DNA from: Globisporangium splendens
Taxonomy: Eukaryota; Oomycota; Peronosporomycetes; Pythiales; Pythiaceae
Length of the DNA: 64,000 bases
Direction of reading: 5' to 3'
NCBI GenBank assembly: GCA_006386115.1
Contig: VFIW01000035.1
Coordinates: forward strand, 62,001 to 126,000
The notes beneath the pieces are model-generated. The model saw nothing but the letters and a program-made list of their open reading frames with translations. It made no database searches and was not told where the DNA came from. The number at the start of each line of letters is the position of its first letter. Within the stretch, counting starts at the first letter, position 1. A program made the translations under genes and the position numbers. Below are positions 51,154 to 61,145 of the stretch, one piece after another.

Positions 51154-54100
51154 ATGCAGCGAGGGAATATGCGGCGCCAAGGCTCGTCCTCGAGACGTAG
51201 AGGCTCCGGTCGTCGCTTTTCGACGGATAACGAGAGTAGCAATGATGCGCAAAACAGCAACAGCGGCGCGACCAGCAGTAATGGAGCACCACCACCTGCG
51301 CCGTCGTCACAAGCACAACGTCCGGGTCTGAGTCGCGGCGGTGGATCTGCACGACGAGGTGGAGGAGGCGGCAGCTTTGGCGGTACCGGCAGTGGTAGAA
51401 GCGGCGGTGGTCGTCGTCAACAGGAGCCAAGTGACCAAGAAATCCGACATTTGATTCAAAGCGCTAACGTGCAGCACACGGTCTCGTTGCAGTTGAACAT
51501 CCCAGAAGTCGAGCAGTTGTATGCGCGCTGGAAACAGTTTGAGCAGCTTTGTGGTACTAGCACCGAGACGATGACGCACAAGGCAACGAGCAGTAGCGGT
51601 CTGCTGACCATTCCGCTTGCGGTGTTTGGTCTGCATGACTGGGAAGAGCTCATTGCGTTCCAGCGCGTGATCGCAGGGCTCCGACGACCACAGCATCGAG
51701 ACCAGGAAGCCAAAGTATCGGCTCGTGCGCACGTTCAGTGCGATCGCAAGCTCCTTGAGTGGAAGTACGAGGTGTCGGTCTCACCCGATGCAGAAGACAC
51801 ACTCTGGGCGTTCACCAACGAATTAGTGCTGCAAGCTAGAAGCGCTGGCGTCGTTGGCCGGCCGTTGCTGTCCTCACGCAGCGGCAGCTTGGTGTTCACT
51901 CTCGCGTCTGTGTCCACAACGTCCTCACCCTTTGAAGGAGAAAATACAGAGGCTCAGCAGCTGGGATGGCATGGCGCTTTTCCGTGGGATCGAATCGTGG
52001 TGGAAGCATCGGCAAGCAATGGTGCGTCAACAAAGATTGTGCAGATGGCGCATCTGCCTGCAATCTCGCTGACTCCCCCAGGTGCCTATATCCATGAGTT
52101 CCCAGACCTCCAATATCCGAGCCTTGCACCGCTCGTTGATGAATTGCTGCACGGGAATGCGGCGACAGAACGACCAAGCGTCGTGATTCTGCGCGGGATC
52201 CCTGGAAGTGGGAAGAGTACACTCGGTCGAGAGATCGCGGCAATCGCCAAGCACCGCAATGCCTCCTGTGCGATCTTTTCCGCCGATCTTTTCTTTATTG
52301 GCGCGCGTGGCTACGAATTCGACGCCAAGAAGATCGGCCACGCACATAATGATTGCAAGAAACGCTTCCAGAACGCGCTCTTTAAGAACAGCACAAATAT
52401 CTTGGTCGTTGACAACACGCACACGCAGTACTGGGAGTATGAAGGGTATGCTGAACTTGCGTTGCAGCACGGATGCCGCCTACAGATTCTGGAAATGACG
52501 TGTCCCGACCTGAGTACGTGCATCCAAATGGCGAAACGCAATTCTCACGGTGTGCCTGTCGCCAAAGTAATTCAGATGTATCTTCGCTGGGAAGCCGATG
52601 ATCGCGCGTTGACGTTTTTGCCGCAGTTTGAATACGCGATGCTCAATAGGAACCCAGTCTCGCGAAACAGTGACAGCAGTTTGGTGTACGTCGGTTTGTT
52701 TATTGCGGCTGACGAGCGTGCAAAGCTACTCGAGTCGTGTCGACCCAAGCACAGCAATGTGTTTGGCGAGCACGTCACGCTTTTCTACAAACCCACCAAG
52801 GCGTACGTTCGCCATGTCGCGATTGGCGAAGAGGTGGCGGTGCGTGCCGTGGAGCTCGTCCAAGACGACCAGGGTCAGACTATCCGTGTCGAGTTTGCGA
52901 GCCAGATTTCCTTGAAGATGCGCAACAAGATCCCGCACGTCACAATCTCGACCAGGAACAATGTCGGCGCATACTACTCGAACGAGCTCCTGGAAAGTAC
53001 TACTGCTCGCCGCATCGCGCTCGTGAACCAGGACGACAAGCCAAGTAGCAAAATCGTGCTTACAACTCGTTTGGGTGTCGCGGTGCTTTCACAAAACCGC
53101 CGACTGATTACGACGACGTCACCCTTTGCATTATATGACAAGTGCAGCAGCAACGCAAAGCGAGCAGCTACACATGGAGCGGAGCATGAATTCTCGAATG
53201 TTTTTGTGCTCTATGTGGACGAAGACGATCTCAAAGTGTCCATGCAGACGACCAGCCATTCGCTGCAATCTGTATTGACAAAGATACTGCTGCACGAACA
53301 AGTGCAGCATCATATGGGATCACCCTGCAGCACGCATCGCATCCTGTGTGTCAAACTAAGCTATTCGTCTGATGGTCTATCGTCAACACAACTTGTGGAG
53401 AATATGCAGCGTATCCTTCTTCCGTCTCCAACGCACCTGCTTCCATTCGATACGTTTGTGCGCTTGCCATCCGATAAAAGCTTCGCGCAGTTCTTGCAAC
53501 AAGAACGCTCCAGTCATGCGGTCAAGAAAGTGACGGTCTTGACAACGTCCGAGCAGCCATTTTCTTCATCATCATCAGCTGAAATGGAGATTCTCCGACC
53601 GATTGCGATCTCGATCAACAAAATCGAGCTCCCAAGTGTACAGCATGATCTCCGGATCATGGTTCCATACGCCCTGACGTTGACAGGTGCGATGGATTGC
53701 TTGAATCTGGGGGTTCAGGAGCAAACTCGCCATTCGATCAACCGAGGCATGGGTGTGGCTCAAGACGCATGGAACAAAGTGCAGCACGGTGGCTCCACGG
53801 TGCAACGAATGGATTCCAGTGTGGCAGGATTGGATGCGACGGTCATCGATCTCGGCGTAATCATGAGCAAGGATGACTCGGCGCCATTGCAAGAGCTACA
53901 TGAGCGGATGCTTGCGACAATGGTAGAGAACGGAGTCATTGCGTACTCGTCCAAGCTCGTGGGTGCACCAGGTCGTATCTATTTCCGAGTTTGCTCCCAG
54001 GCGAGCTACTGCCCAGTTTTTCGACTGCAGATCCTTGCACCGTCGAAATCGTCGCCCGAGCAAGCCCGAATGGAATTTTACAATTCGCTGCGTCACCAAG

Positions 54101-54897
54101 TCCAACAATTTCATGAAATCGAGACGTTCAGCAATCTCGTCGCATTGGTTCGTGCGACCTTGCGCTCGCATTGCCTTCCGATCGCGAACGAGTGGTCGCT
54201 TGCACCAGCTGTGGATTTGCTGAGTGAGACGTTGGCGCTTGGTTTTTTGCAGCAAAATGACGAGTTTCAAGCAGCGTGTGCTGCTGCGTCCATTATGCAG
54301 CAACAAGTCGAGCGATCGGAAGAAATGGACGCACTACCATTGTTTTACCAGATGCTTCAATACCTTCAGAGCTGGACACAGACCCAGTGGGATGACGCGT
54401 TGGGACATCTACTTCGACTGTACACTGGAGCTAATCTGTCAAGTAGCGATATTGCGAAAGCCCTACAGACTGCAGCGGAGATCTGCCACCATTTCCGTCA
54501 CCCGCGCAACCCCGATCGCAAGGACTCCAGCAAGAGCTCATCCATTGTCCTCGAGTTGCTACATGCACTTCTCGATACACCCAGTGCTCACAGCGAGGAT
54601 GCGCTGCTGCGAGCGTACATCAACGTGGAAAATGCCGAAGACTCGTTCGCGGCGCAACTTGTTTGCGATGCTGTGAAACTCGCGGCTTCCAGTGAACATG
54701 TAAACCCAGACCAGGAGATCGTGTTTTGCGCGCCGAGTCGTCTTGCGTGCAAGCGTGTCGAACTAGCGGTAGCATCGGAGGAATTCCTGTCGCAGATCAT
54801 GGCTGAAGTGCGCGCTACGACCTCGCTTGTGTGGAGTGAACTGGCTTGCAGTCCGCTGCTCTCCGTGTTCGACTGCGCCACTGATATTGCGCTGTAG
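51154..54897 (+). CDS. CNPase-like polynucleotide kinase / 2H phosphoesterase multidomain protein
   Basis: A single exon of 1247 residues. The N-terminus (to ~95) is Gly/Arg/Ser-rich with RGG-type repeats, often RNA-binding. A P-loop kinase domain follows: Walker A GIPGSGKST at ~348-356, then FSADLFF and VDNTHTQYWEY, as in the AAA_33 polynucleotide-kinase group (N4BP2-like, CNPase, tRNA-ligase kinase). Next comes a region with two H-x-T motifs, HVTLFYKP at 540-542 and HVTIS at 595-597, the signature of 2H phosphoesterases, which open 2',3'-cyclic phosphates. Kinase plus 2H is the order in vertebrate CNPase and in the end-healing half of fungal/plant tRNA ligase. I see no ligase KxxG motif. 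Residues ~650-1247 are unrecognised, largely helical. Predicted role: healing of RNA ends, such as after tRNA splicing or stress cleavage. Confidence 0.78.
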   Translation: MQRGNMRRQGSSSRRRGSGRRFSTDNESSNDAQNSNSGATSSNGAPPPAPSSQAQRPGLSRGGGSARRGGGGGSFGGTGSGRSGGGRRQQEPSDQEIRHLIQSANVQHTVSLQLNIPEVEQLYARWKQFEQLCGTSTETMTHKATSSSGLLTIPLAVFGLHDWEELIAFQRVIAGLRRPQHRDQEAKVSARAHVQCDRKLLEWKYEVSVSPDAEDTLWAFTNELVLQARSAGVVGRPLLSSRSGSLVFTLASVSTTSSPFEGENTEAQQLGWHGAFPWDRIVVEASASNGASTKIVQMAHLPAISLTPPGAYIHEFPDLQYPSLAPLVDELLHGNAATERPSVVILRGIPGSGKSTLGREIAAIAKHRNASCAIFSADLFFIGARGYEFDAKKIGHAHNDCKKRFQNALFKNSTNILVVDNTHTQYWEYEGYAELALQHGCRLQILEMTCPDLSTCIQMAKRNSHGVPVAKVIQMYLRWEADDRALTFLPQFEYAMLNRNPVSRNSDSSLVYVGLFIAADERAKLLESCRPKHSNVFGEHVTLFYKPTKAYVRHVAIGEEVAVRAVELVQDDQGQTIRVEFASQISLKMRNKIPHVTISTRNNVGAYYSNELLESTTARRIALVNQDDKPSSKIVLTTRLGVAVLSQNRRLITTTSPFALYDKCSSNAKRAATHGAEHEFSNVFVLYVDEDDLKVSMQTTSHSLQSVLTKILLHEQVQHHMGSPCSTHRILCVKLSYSSDGLSSTQLVENMQRILLPSPTHLLPFDTFVRLPSDKSFAQFLQQERSSHAVKKVTVLTTSEQPFSSSSSAEMEILRPIAISINKIELPSVQHDLRIMVPYALTLTGAMDCLNLGVQEQTRHSINRGMGVAQDAWNKVQHGGSTVQRMDSSVAGLDATVIDLGVIMSKDDSAPLQELHERMLATMVENGVIAYSSKLVGAPGRIYFRVCSQASYCPVFRLQILAPSKSSPEQARMEFYNSLRHQVQQFHEIETFSNLVALVRATLRSHCLPIANEWSLAPAVDLLSETLALGFLQQNDEFQAACAAASIMQQQVERSEEMDALPLFYQMLQYLQSWTQTQWDDALGHLLRLYTGANLSSSDIAKALQTAAEICHHFRHPRNPDRKDSSKSSSIVLELLHALLDTPSAHSEDALLRAYINVENAEDSFAAQLVCDAVKLAASSEHVNPDQEIVFCAPSRLACKRVELAVASEEFLSQIMAEVRATTSLVWSELACSPLLSVFDCATDIAL

Positions 54898-55111
54898 AGC
54901 ATGGTCAAAGTCAGAAATCATCCGCGACAAATTCTTCGTGAAGTCAAACTCGAAGAAATATTCCCCAAGCGTTAAAGATTCTAAAATGTCATTATCATTC
55001 ACACAGTTGTCCTCACATTTCAAAGCGATCAAGCGTCAAGAGGTACGTTTGCTTGGTGGATCAGGTTCATCGCTGGCGTATTCGTTTGCCTCGCACTTCC
55101 ATTTTCAGAAT
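54898..55111. other. Spacer between convergent genes
   Basis: 3' regions of the kinase/2H and phosphatase genes; nothing else seen. Confidence 0.5.
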
Positions 55112-58100
55112 TTACGAGTCTCGCGCGGTCACGGATGTCACGATATCCTGGATCGTGCACATCGGCGGTCTATAGATCTCGGGGAGCAACTTGCGCTGGA
55201 TCGAGTTGAACGAGTACTTGTAGCGCCCGACATTCTTCTTGGCGATCTCCATGCGGACGCCAAACTCACGCATGATGTTGGCGACGTTCTTGACTTCCTC
55301 CAAAGGTCCGTATTCCGTCGCGCCGCCCATTTCGATTTCCTCCAGTACGTGGCGCTTGCGCTGCACCACCAGCCGCGCTTGCTCGAGCGTGGCACTCATC
55401 GCCGTACGATCCTTGCCGGATTTGCAGTACGTGACGCGGCCGCCATGCAAGCTTCTCACGGCGTCACTCGCATGCAACAAGATGCACGTGTTCTTCGACG
55501 ACGAGCTCTCGGTCTCGACGCTCACACGCAAGTTGCGGAGGATCTCATCGGGATGCGAGCCCACGCTGGTCTCGGATGTGGCCACGCCACACGCCGTAAA
55601 GCGGTTGTAGTACTCGACGATCGAGCGGAAGCTCGTGCTGTTGATCTTGGACTGGATCGAGACACCCGAGTGGCCCACCATGTTCGCCAGACTCTGCATT
55701 TCGTTGATGCCTTGTGTGAAGAGCACCGAGGTCACAGTGATCAGCTCGCCTTGGCGCAGTGACTCGGGCAGCAGCGCGAACTCTGCACTGGGAACCGGGA
55801 CGCGGATCGTGTAGCCGATATGCTCGCGCTTCTCGAGCACGACGTCCGTCAAGTTGCTTTCAAACAGCTGGAACGCGAACGTCTCGAGGCATTTGATCGC
55901 CACCCATGCGTCTGAGAGCATGCGCAGCTCTTTGCCGTGCGAGGAGATGAGACTCTCCCACCCAATCAGAAAGCCCACCTTTGCCATTTGCTCCAGCACC
56001 TTGATATTCTTCTCTTGCAGACACAGATCAAGCTCTGTGACAAAGCACGTGACAAGACCACTCACGGACTGCGAGACCGCGACGCTTTTGCGCAAATAGT
56101 ACTCCGTCCGCAGCATCTCCAAGCGACACAGCACACGCACCGCGTAGTTGATGGAGGTCGTCGGGTCGATGCCGTCTTCCGCTTCGGTGCGCAGAGGCGG
56201 GTACTTAGCGTCCGCCACCATGAAGCCGCCATCTTCCGCGGCTTGCATATCTTTTGGTCTCGGGGGTTTCTTTGCAGCCGGCAGCCGCTTCTTCGCGGCC
56301 TTTGCGCCTGCCACAGCTCGTGCCGCCATCGAATTGTATTTCTTTGGTGCAGCAGGTCTTGCAATTTCGTTTTGAGGACTGCTGCTGTCAGGATCGCTAG
56401 AATTTGCTGCTGCGCTTTCAGTCTCGTTGAGCTGATCATCTTCGCTGTCGTCGAGCTCCTCTGGTACAGAGCTGAACACGTAATCAGTCGTATCTTCAGC
56501 CAAAAACGAGTTGTTATCTCTCACGTTGCTTGTCATGATTCGTGGTGTGCATCTATCGAGAATGCCTTGCAATCGGTGGATCTCCAGCTCCATTTCACGA
56601 AGACCGTACTCCGATAAACCCATGGCATGAGCCGTTGGTGCGCCACATGTGATCGTAGCGTGTGTTTCGGGAAGCATCGCACGCTGCTGGAGCGATGCCT
56701 GCGGCGACGAAGCTGAGGACACTGGACTGTTAGGCTTTGCCGCATTTGAGAAGCCCAGTCCAAGCAAATCTTCGGTCGACGCTTGCTCGTCCAGACGCGG
56801 TTGCCCAGACGCCGTTGATGCTGATGAACCAGCGAGCGAGGCAAAGTTTCGGTAAATGCGGAAATACGAAACGTGCAAGTTTGTTGGAATGCTTTGCACG
56901 TCCGCGCGTTTCTTGTCTTGACTCGACTTGAATGTTTTCTTCTGCGCCAGCAGATTCTCGCTCAGGCGAATCATGTCGTTCACACCTGCAATGTGTCGCT
57001 GCAGGGAAACGACATGCGGGTACAGGAAGTTGAGTGGCATCTCATTCTCGAGCGGATTGGTCGTCGATGGTGGCGCACAGTCTGCTGCGAGTCTCTGTGT
57101 CCGAGGTTGTCCAGGTGACGAAGTTGACGCAGCCGCACTGTCTGCATCGCCACTCTCTGCTGATTCGGATGACTCGACGGGGTTCGCGAGCAGAATGTTC
57201 AACCGAAGCTGAATCTGGCCAAAGATCTCGTCATTCGTTGGTGATCGAACGTCAAACCAGTCCACGAGCGTCAACGACATCACAATTTGTCGACTGCTTG
57301 CTCCAGCCTCGTCCTCATCGGCGCCAGCGTCTGCCACGATCTTCTGCTCGACGGTCATCGAGTCCCGCACACTTTGAAGCGGCACGAGGATTTCACCGAT
57401 GACCTCGTTCTCCACGCCCGTCATGTACGCATAGCTCTCGTTGTACACCTCAAAGCGGAGCCACCCGGTAAGTTCATGGTCCTTGTTTTGCAAAATACTC
57501 GGTCGATAGAACAGAAACTGCTTGAGCGAATTGACTGGCGACACGTCGACGCGACTTGGCAATGCTGCCGACACAAACATCTTGGTATTCGGCTTCCCGT
57601 GCGGGCATTTCGTCGTCGCCGACTTGTTCGTCGACCAGACGGGATCGCACGTGTCGTACTCGGTGTTGGTTTTCCCGACAAGAAACTCGTGCGGACCACT
57701 CGCTCCATCGGAATACTTGACGGTCACGAACGGGTTGATGGAGCCACCACTACTAGACTCGCTTTTCGTACCTGCAGATTCGCCAGCTACTCCGCTGGCT
57801 CCTCCTGTGGCGCCTGGGCCGGCCCACTTGCCTGCCTGGGTCTTTAAGCGGTTCATGATGCCTCCCCGACCAGCGACCATCGAAAACGCCGACGGCCGTG
57901 ACGCCGACGTCGCCAGACTGTCCGAGGAACTCGAGGTTCCCGTCGTGAGATTCCGACCGCAGATCACCTGCACGCGGTACACGTCGTGACCAAAGTTGAG
58001 CGCTTCGGTATCGTCGTCGAAATGGCGGCTCTTCTTCCGATTGTAGTCGTACCGCGCTTTCCATTCTTCGTACATTTGCTTGAGCTCGAAATGGCACACC

Positions 58101-59128
58101 GTCATGAGCTGCAGCGGGATCTTAACGCTGAAATCGACCTCTGCGGCTTCCTCGATCGCGAGTTTCGCGGACGCAGCCTGCATTTGCTCTTGATCTTCGC
58201 GCATGAGCGGGTAGAAGAGATACGACCGGAAGGCGTTGTTTTGCGCGTGGAAGAGCGGGTGCTGCTGCGCGTGGATGTCTGCGAATCGGATCACGACCGT
58301 CGCGCCGTCCACGACCGACGAGTGCACGGGGAGCGTCATCTTCTGCTGGAAGTTGCCGCTCGTCGCGATCGTGTACATCTCCTGGAACGACGTCTGCGCG
58401 TACCCAAACACCACGCTGTTCTTGTTTGTGCTCGAGCTGTCATCGGGGATCATGACCATGATCTGCACGTGGCGGTCAAAGTGCGCGAGCGACTGACAGC
58501 GGATGTTGAAGCCCACCGAGAACTGCGGGTTGCGGCTCTTTCTGCGCTCGCTCCAGTAACTCTCGCTCGACAACGCGTTTGATGGGGCCGCTGACGGCGT
58601 CGGCGGTGCAGATCCCTCACCGTTGCCATTGCTATTGATGACCACACCGCCGGGACCAGTGGGGGTCTCTCTCGACACGCGCACTTCGACGTTGACCTCT
58701 GTCGCAGGCTTGGAGCGCGGCGACTTGGTCTTCAACGACGTCTGCGCAAACATGTTGAGCGCGCCTCGCACGAGCGTCTGCGCCGTGCGCGCCGACGACG
58801 ACGCCACCAGGTGGCCCTCGACCCCCGTGCACGACACGAAAAAGTGCAACTTGAGGCGCTCCGGCTCGGGCGCATCGGCCACAGGCGCGTTCGCATCAAC
58901 AGCAGAGAATTGCGAAGACTCGGGCGATGCAGATGACAACGGCGCTTGCTCTGTCGGCGGCGCGACGATGGGCTCATGAATGTGAAGATCCGAGAAATAG
59001 GGTGTCGTCGCACTGGTGCTGCCGCCGGCGCTCGCTGGTGCGGCCATGGTCGGCGCATGGACGCGCGGCGAGTCGTCGTCGAACTCCATGAGGTTGGGGC
59101 TCGTCGGGAGCGCGTTGCGATGCGCCAT
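55112..59128 (-). CDS. Inositol polyphosphate 4-phosphatase (INPP4)-like, C2 and CX5R
   Basis: 1338 residues from ATG 59128 (MAHRNALPTSPNLMEFDDDS); an in-frame upstream codon at 59347 would add 73 residues with no recognisable content. A C2-type fold lies at ~380-510 (YRVQVICGRNLTTG, INPFVTVKYSDG, FLVGKTNTEYDTCDPVW), expected to bind membrane lipid. The active site near the C-terminus reads TYCKSGKDRTAMS, with Cys 1235 and Arg 1241 (CX5R). Lys after the Cys and the KDRTAMSxTLEQ context are as in INPP4A/B, which remove the 4-phosphate from PtdIns(3,4)P2. The middle (~700-1000) is partly disordered, with a basic KKRLPAAKKPPRPK cluster. Family known: signalling and endosomal lipid turnover. The exact lipid is inference. 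No frame breaks, single exon. Confidence 0.85.
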   Translation of the reverse strand: MAHRNALPTSPNLMEFDDDSPRVHAPTMAAPASAGGSTSATTPYFSDLHIHEPIVAPPTEQAPLSSASPESSQFSAVDANAPVADAPEPERLKLHFFVSCTGVEGHLVASSSARTAQTLVRGALNMFAQTSLKTKSPRSKPATEVNVEVRVSRETPTGPGGVVINSNGNGEGSAPPTPSAAPSNALSSESYWSERRKSRNPQFSVGFNIRCQSLAHFDRHVQIMVMIPDDSSSTNKNSVVFGYAQTSFQEMYTIATSGNFQQKMTLPVHSSVVDGATVVIRFADIHAQQHPLFHAQNNAFRSYLFYPLMREDQEQMQAASAKLAIEEAAEVDFSVKIPLQLMTVCHFELKQMYEEWKARYDYNRKKSRHFDDDTEALNFGHDVYRVQVICGRNLTTGTSSSSDSLATSASRPSAFSMVAGRGGIMNRLKTQAGKWAGPGATGGASGVAGESAGTKSESSSGGSINPFVTVKYSDGASGPHEFLVGKTNTEYDTCDPVWSTNKSATTKCPHGKPNTKMFVSAALPSRVDVSPVNSLKQFLFYRPSILQNKDHELTGWLRFEVYNESYAYMTGVENEVIGEILVPLQSVRDSMTVEQKIVADAGADEDEAGASSRQIVMSLTLVDWFDVRSPTNDEIFGQIQLRLNILLANPVESSESAESGDADSAAASTSSPGQPRTQRLAADCAPPSTTNPLENEMPLNFLYPHVVSLQRHIAGVNDMIRLSENLLAQKKTFKSSQDKKRADVQSIPTNLHVSYFRIYRNFASLAGSSASTASGQPRLDEQASTEDLLGLGFSNAAKPNSPVSSASSPQASLQQRAMLPETHATITCGAPTAHAMGLSEYGLREMELEIHRLQGILDRCTPRIMTSNVRDNNSFLAEDTTDYVFSSVPEELDDSEDDQLNETESAAANSSDPDSSSPQNEIARPAAPKKYNSMAARAVAGAKAAKKRLPAAKKPPRPKDMQAAEDGGFMVADAKYPPLRTEAEDGIDPTTSINYAVRVLCRLEMLRTEYYLRKSVAVSQSVSGLVTCFVTELDLCLQEKNIKVLEQMAKVGFLIGWESLISSHGKELRMLSDAWVAIKCLETFAFQLFESNLTDVVLEKREHIGYTIRVPVPSAEFALLPESLRQGELITVTSVLFTQGINEMQSLANMVGHSGVSIQSKINSTSFRSIVEYYNRFTACGVATSETSVGSHPDEILRNLRVSVETESSSSKNTCILLHASDAVRSLHGGRVTYCKSGKDRTAMSATLEQARLVVQRKRHVLEEIEMGGATEYGPLEEVKNVANIMREFGVRMEIAKKNVGRYKYSFNSIQRKLLPEIYRPPMCTIQDIVTSVTARDS

Positions 59129-59748
59129 CCTGCGTCTCTGCTTCCACGGGCGCGAGGGTCGCCTGCCGACTGCGAGTGTCGTAATCGCCTGCTTTTTGCT
59201 TCGTGCGGGTGTTTCAGGCGAGGGGGGTGAAGAAAGTGCCGACTTCACTCTTGGAGTGAATGTCCCAGCCGTTTCACACGAGAACCTCAAACTCTCAAAA
59301 GAACATTCAAATATAGAAACCAACCCTAATAAGGAACAGGGATACATCTATATTTGAAATCGGTAAAGTTTGCAAACAGATCACAGGAAGCGAGAGTTGG
59401 AGGCTACCTCGTTCGAGTGACCTTCTTGCTGACCATATGGCAGCTGAGATTTTTCCGCTGGAAGTTGGTCACTATTTCGGAGTGACAAGCACAGGAATCT
59501 GGTCGAGGATGGGACGTGGTGATGCCACGTGTGGATACGATCGAGAATGGCATGACTGCGTCCATGACGCACTCTGTGCGTATGACGAATTCAACAACAC
59601 AAGAGAGGCTTGTTCTGACTGTTTCTCGCATTCAAATTACATGAAACACGCAGGTCCTGACACTCCCGCTCGGAACGGCAAAGCACGAACGTCGCTATCA
59701 TCCATTGTCATTTGCTTCCACAAACTGCAAAGCGTCGACCGACTTGAC
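59129..59748. other. Spacer between the phosphatase and cyclophilin genes
   Basis: 5' leader of the phosphatase gene and 3' region of the cyclophilin gene. No gene supported. Confidence 0.45.
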
Positions 59749-60548
59749 TTAGTCGACGTTCACGAACTGGTCTTCTGGGAGCTCACCGCTCTCCGTGATG
59801 ACGACCTTCTGGCTCGGGGTGCCGCTCTGCGAGCCGACGGCTTCGATGGCCTTCAGCACATCCATGCCGTCCACGACGCGGCCGAACACCACGTGGCGCC
59901 CGTCCAACCACGACGTCTTGACCGTGCAGATGAAGAACTGGCTGCCGTTCGTGTTCGCACCCGAGTTGGCCATGCTGAGCACGCCCGCACCCGTGTGCTT
60001 ACTATTATAAAGTACACATATTGACAGAGACGCCATTAGACCCAAGTGGCGGGTTACAGACACACCGTATACAGAAATGGCTACGTACAGCTTGAAGTTT
60101 TCGTCCGCAAACTTCTCGCCGTAGATGCTTTCGCCGCCCATGCCGTTGAAGTCCGTGAAGTCACCCTACACAAACCACGTTAAAAATCTTGTTTCAGTAA
60201 GCGCGCCATCCCTCTTTCTAATGCGCAAAACACGCAACGTACGCCTTGGATCATGAAGTTCGGGATAATGCGGTGGAAGATGCTGTCCTTGTAGTGCAGC
60301 GGCTTGCCCTTGGTGCCGATGCCCTTCTCGCCCGTGCAGAGCGCGCGGAAGTTCTCGACCGTCTTGGGCACCGTCTTGCCGTAGAGACCCATGACGATGC
60401 GGCCGGCGTCCTTGCCGCCGATCGTCACGTCGAAGTAGACCTGGTTGGTGATCTTGGGACCCTTGGCCGCATCCACCGCCGTCGTCGCGACAGCCGCCAC
60501 GAGCGCCACGAAGAGCACGAGCGCCGTTGAAATGCTCCACTTGGCCAT
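59749..60548 (-). CDS. Secretory-pathway cyclophilin (peptidyl-prolyl cis-trans isomerase)
   Basis: Minus-strand exons 60548-60243, 60165-60089 and 60001-59749 (introns 77 and 87 bp) encode 211 residues. Residues 1-28 are a signal peptide ([20 protein letters not shown], then ATTAVDA). The cyclophilin fold follows in full: [10 protein letters not shown], then [15 protein letters not shown], where the catalytic Arg is the R in FHRII and the MIQGGDF is completed only across intron 1; then [16 protein letters not shown] and [10 protein letters not shown]. All active-site residues of the family (R, F, Q, W, H) are visible. It catalyses proline isomerisation during folding. The signal peptide and absence of a KDEL-type end point to the ER lumen or secretion, like cyclophilin B. 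An (AG)n run lies about 60 bp upstream of the ATG. Confidence 0.93.
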
Positions 60549-61145
60549 CTTGTGTTGGCTTCCTTTTGGATTCTGGTTGGGCTGATGGAGGGAGGGGGCA
60601 CATAAGAGAGAGAGAGATCCAAAAGATCGACTCGTAAAAAGACATCAATGCTGCATTGAGATATCAAGATGCTGCAATGTAGAGGCTTTATAGATTCTAT
60701 GGAGGTTATGTGGAAATGAGTTTGAAATAGGTGTGACGCTATATTTGGGAATAAGAAGGTGAGAGATAGTATACAGAGTTTTCAAGTGGATGCGTTTGAT
60801 GTTGAACGCGTGTCGAGGCGTAATTACGAGTTGTCGTTTGACACTGGCGCAAAATCACACTTGGAGCATGGCGCAGTTTCCGAGTTGGTTCAAGTGAGCA
60901 AAATAGACCATCCTTGGTCAACGCGACTAAGTACGACATCAATTGACTAGTTCACAAAATCACTGCGCAACTCTGCACAAGAGAAACAAAGATTGGGTGA
61001 ATGAACGCTTTCTATATAAAACGGGTCATGTGCTGCTCAGAACAGCAACACACTCTCAAACGAATCTAATCCCTATCTTCACGAGGAGAAAATGCACGAA
61101 AGGCGAGTCGATGCAAGAAGATGACGACAGTAGAGCGAAGAGCAC
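60549..61145. other. Spacer before the S15-like gene
   Basis: Contains the cyclophilin leader with an (AG)n/(CT)n run near 60608-60620. No gene supported. Confidence 0.45.

Noticed and set aside
54827..55762. 311-codon plus-strand frame
   Set aside because: Straddles the end of the kinase/2H gene and the antisense of the phosphatase; no domain.
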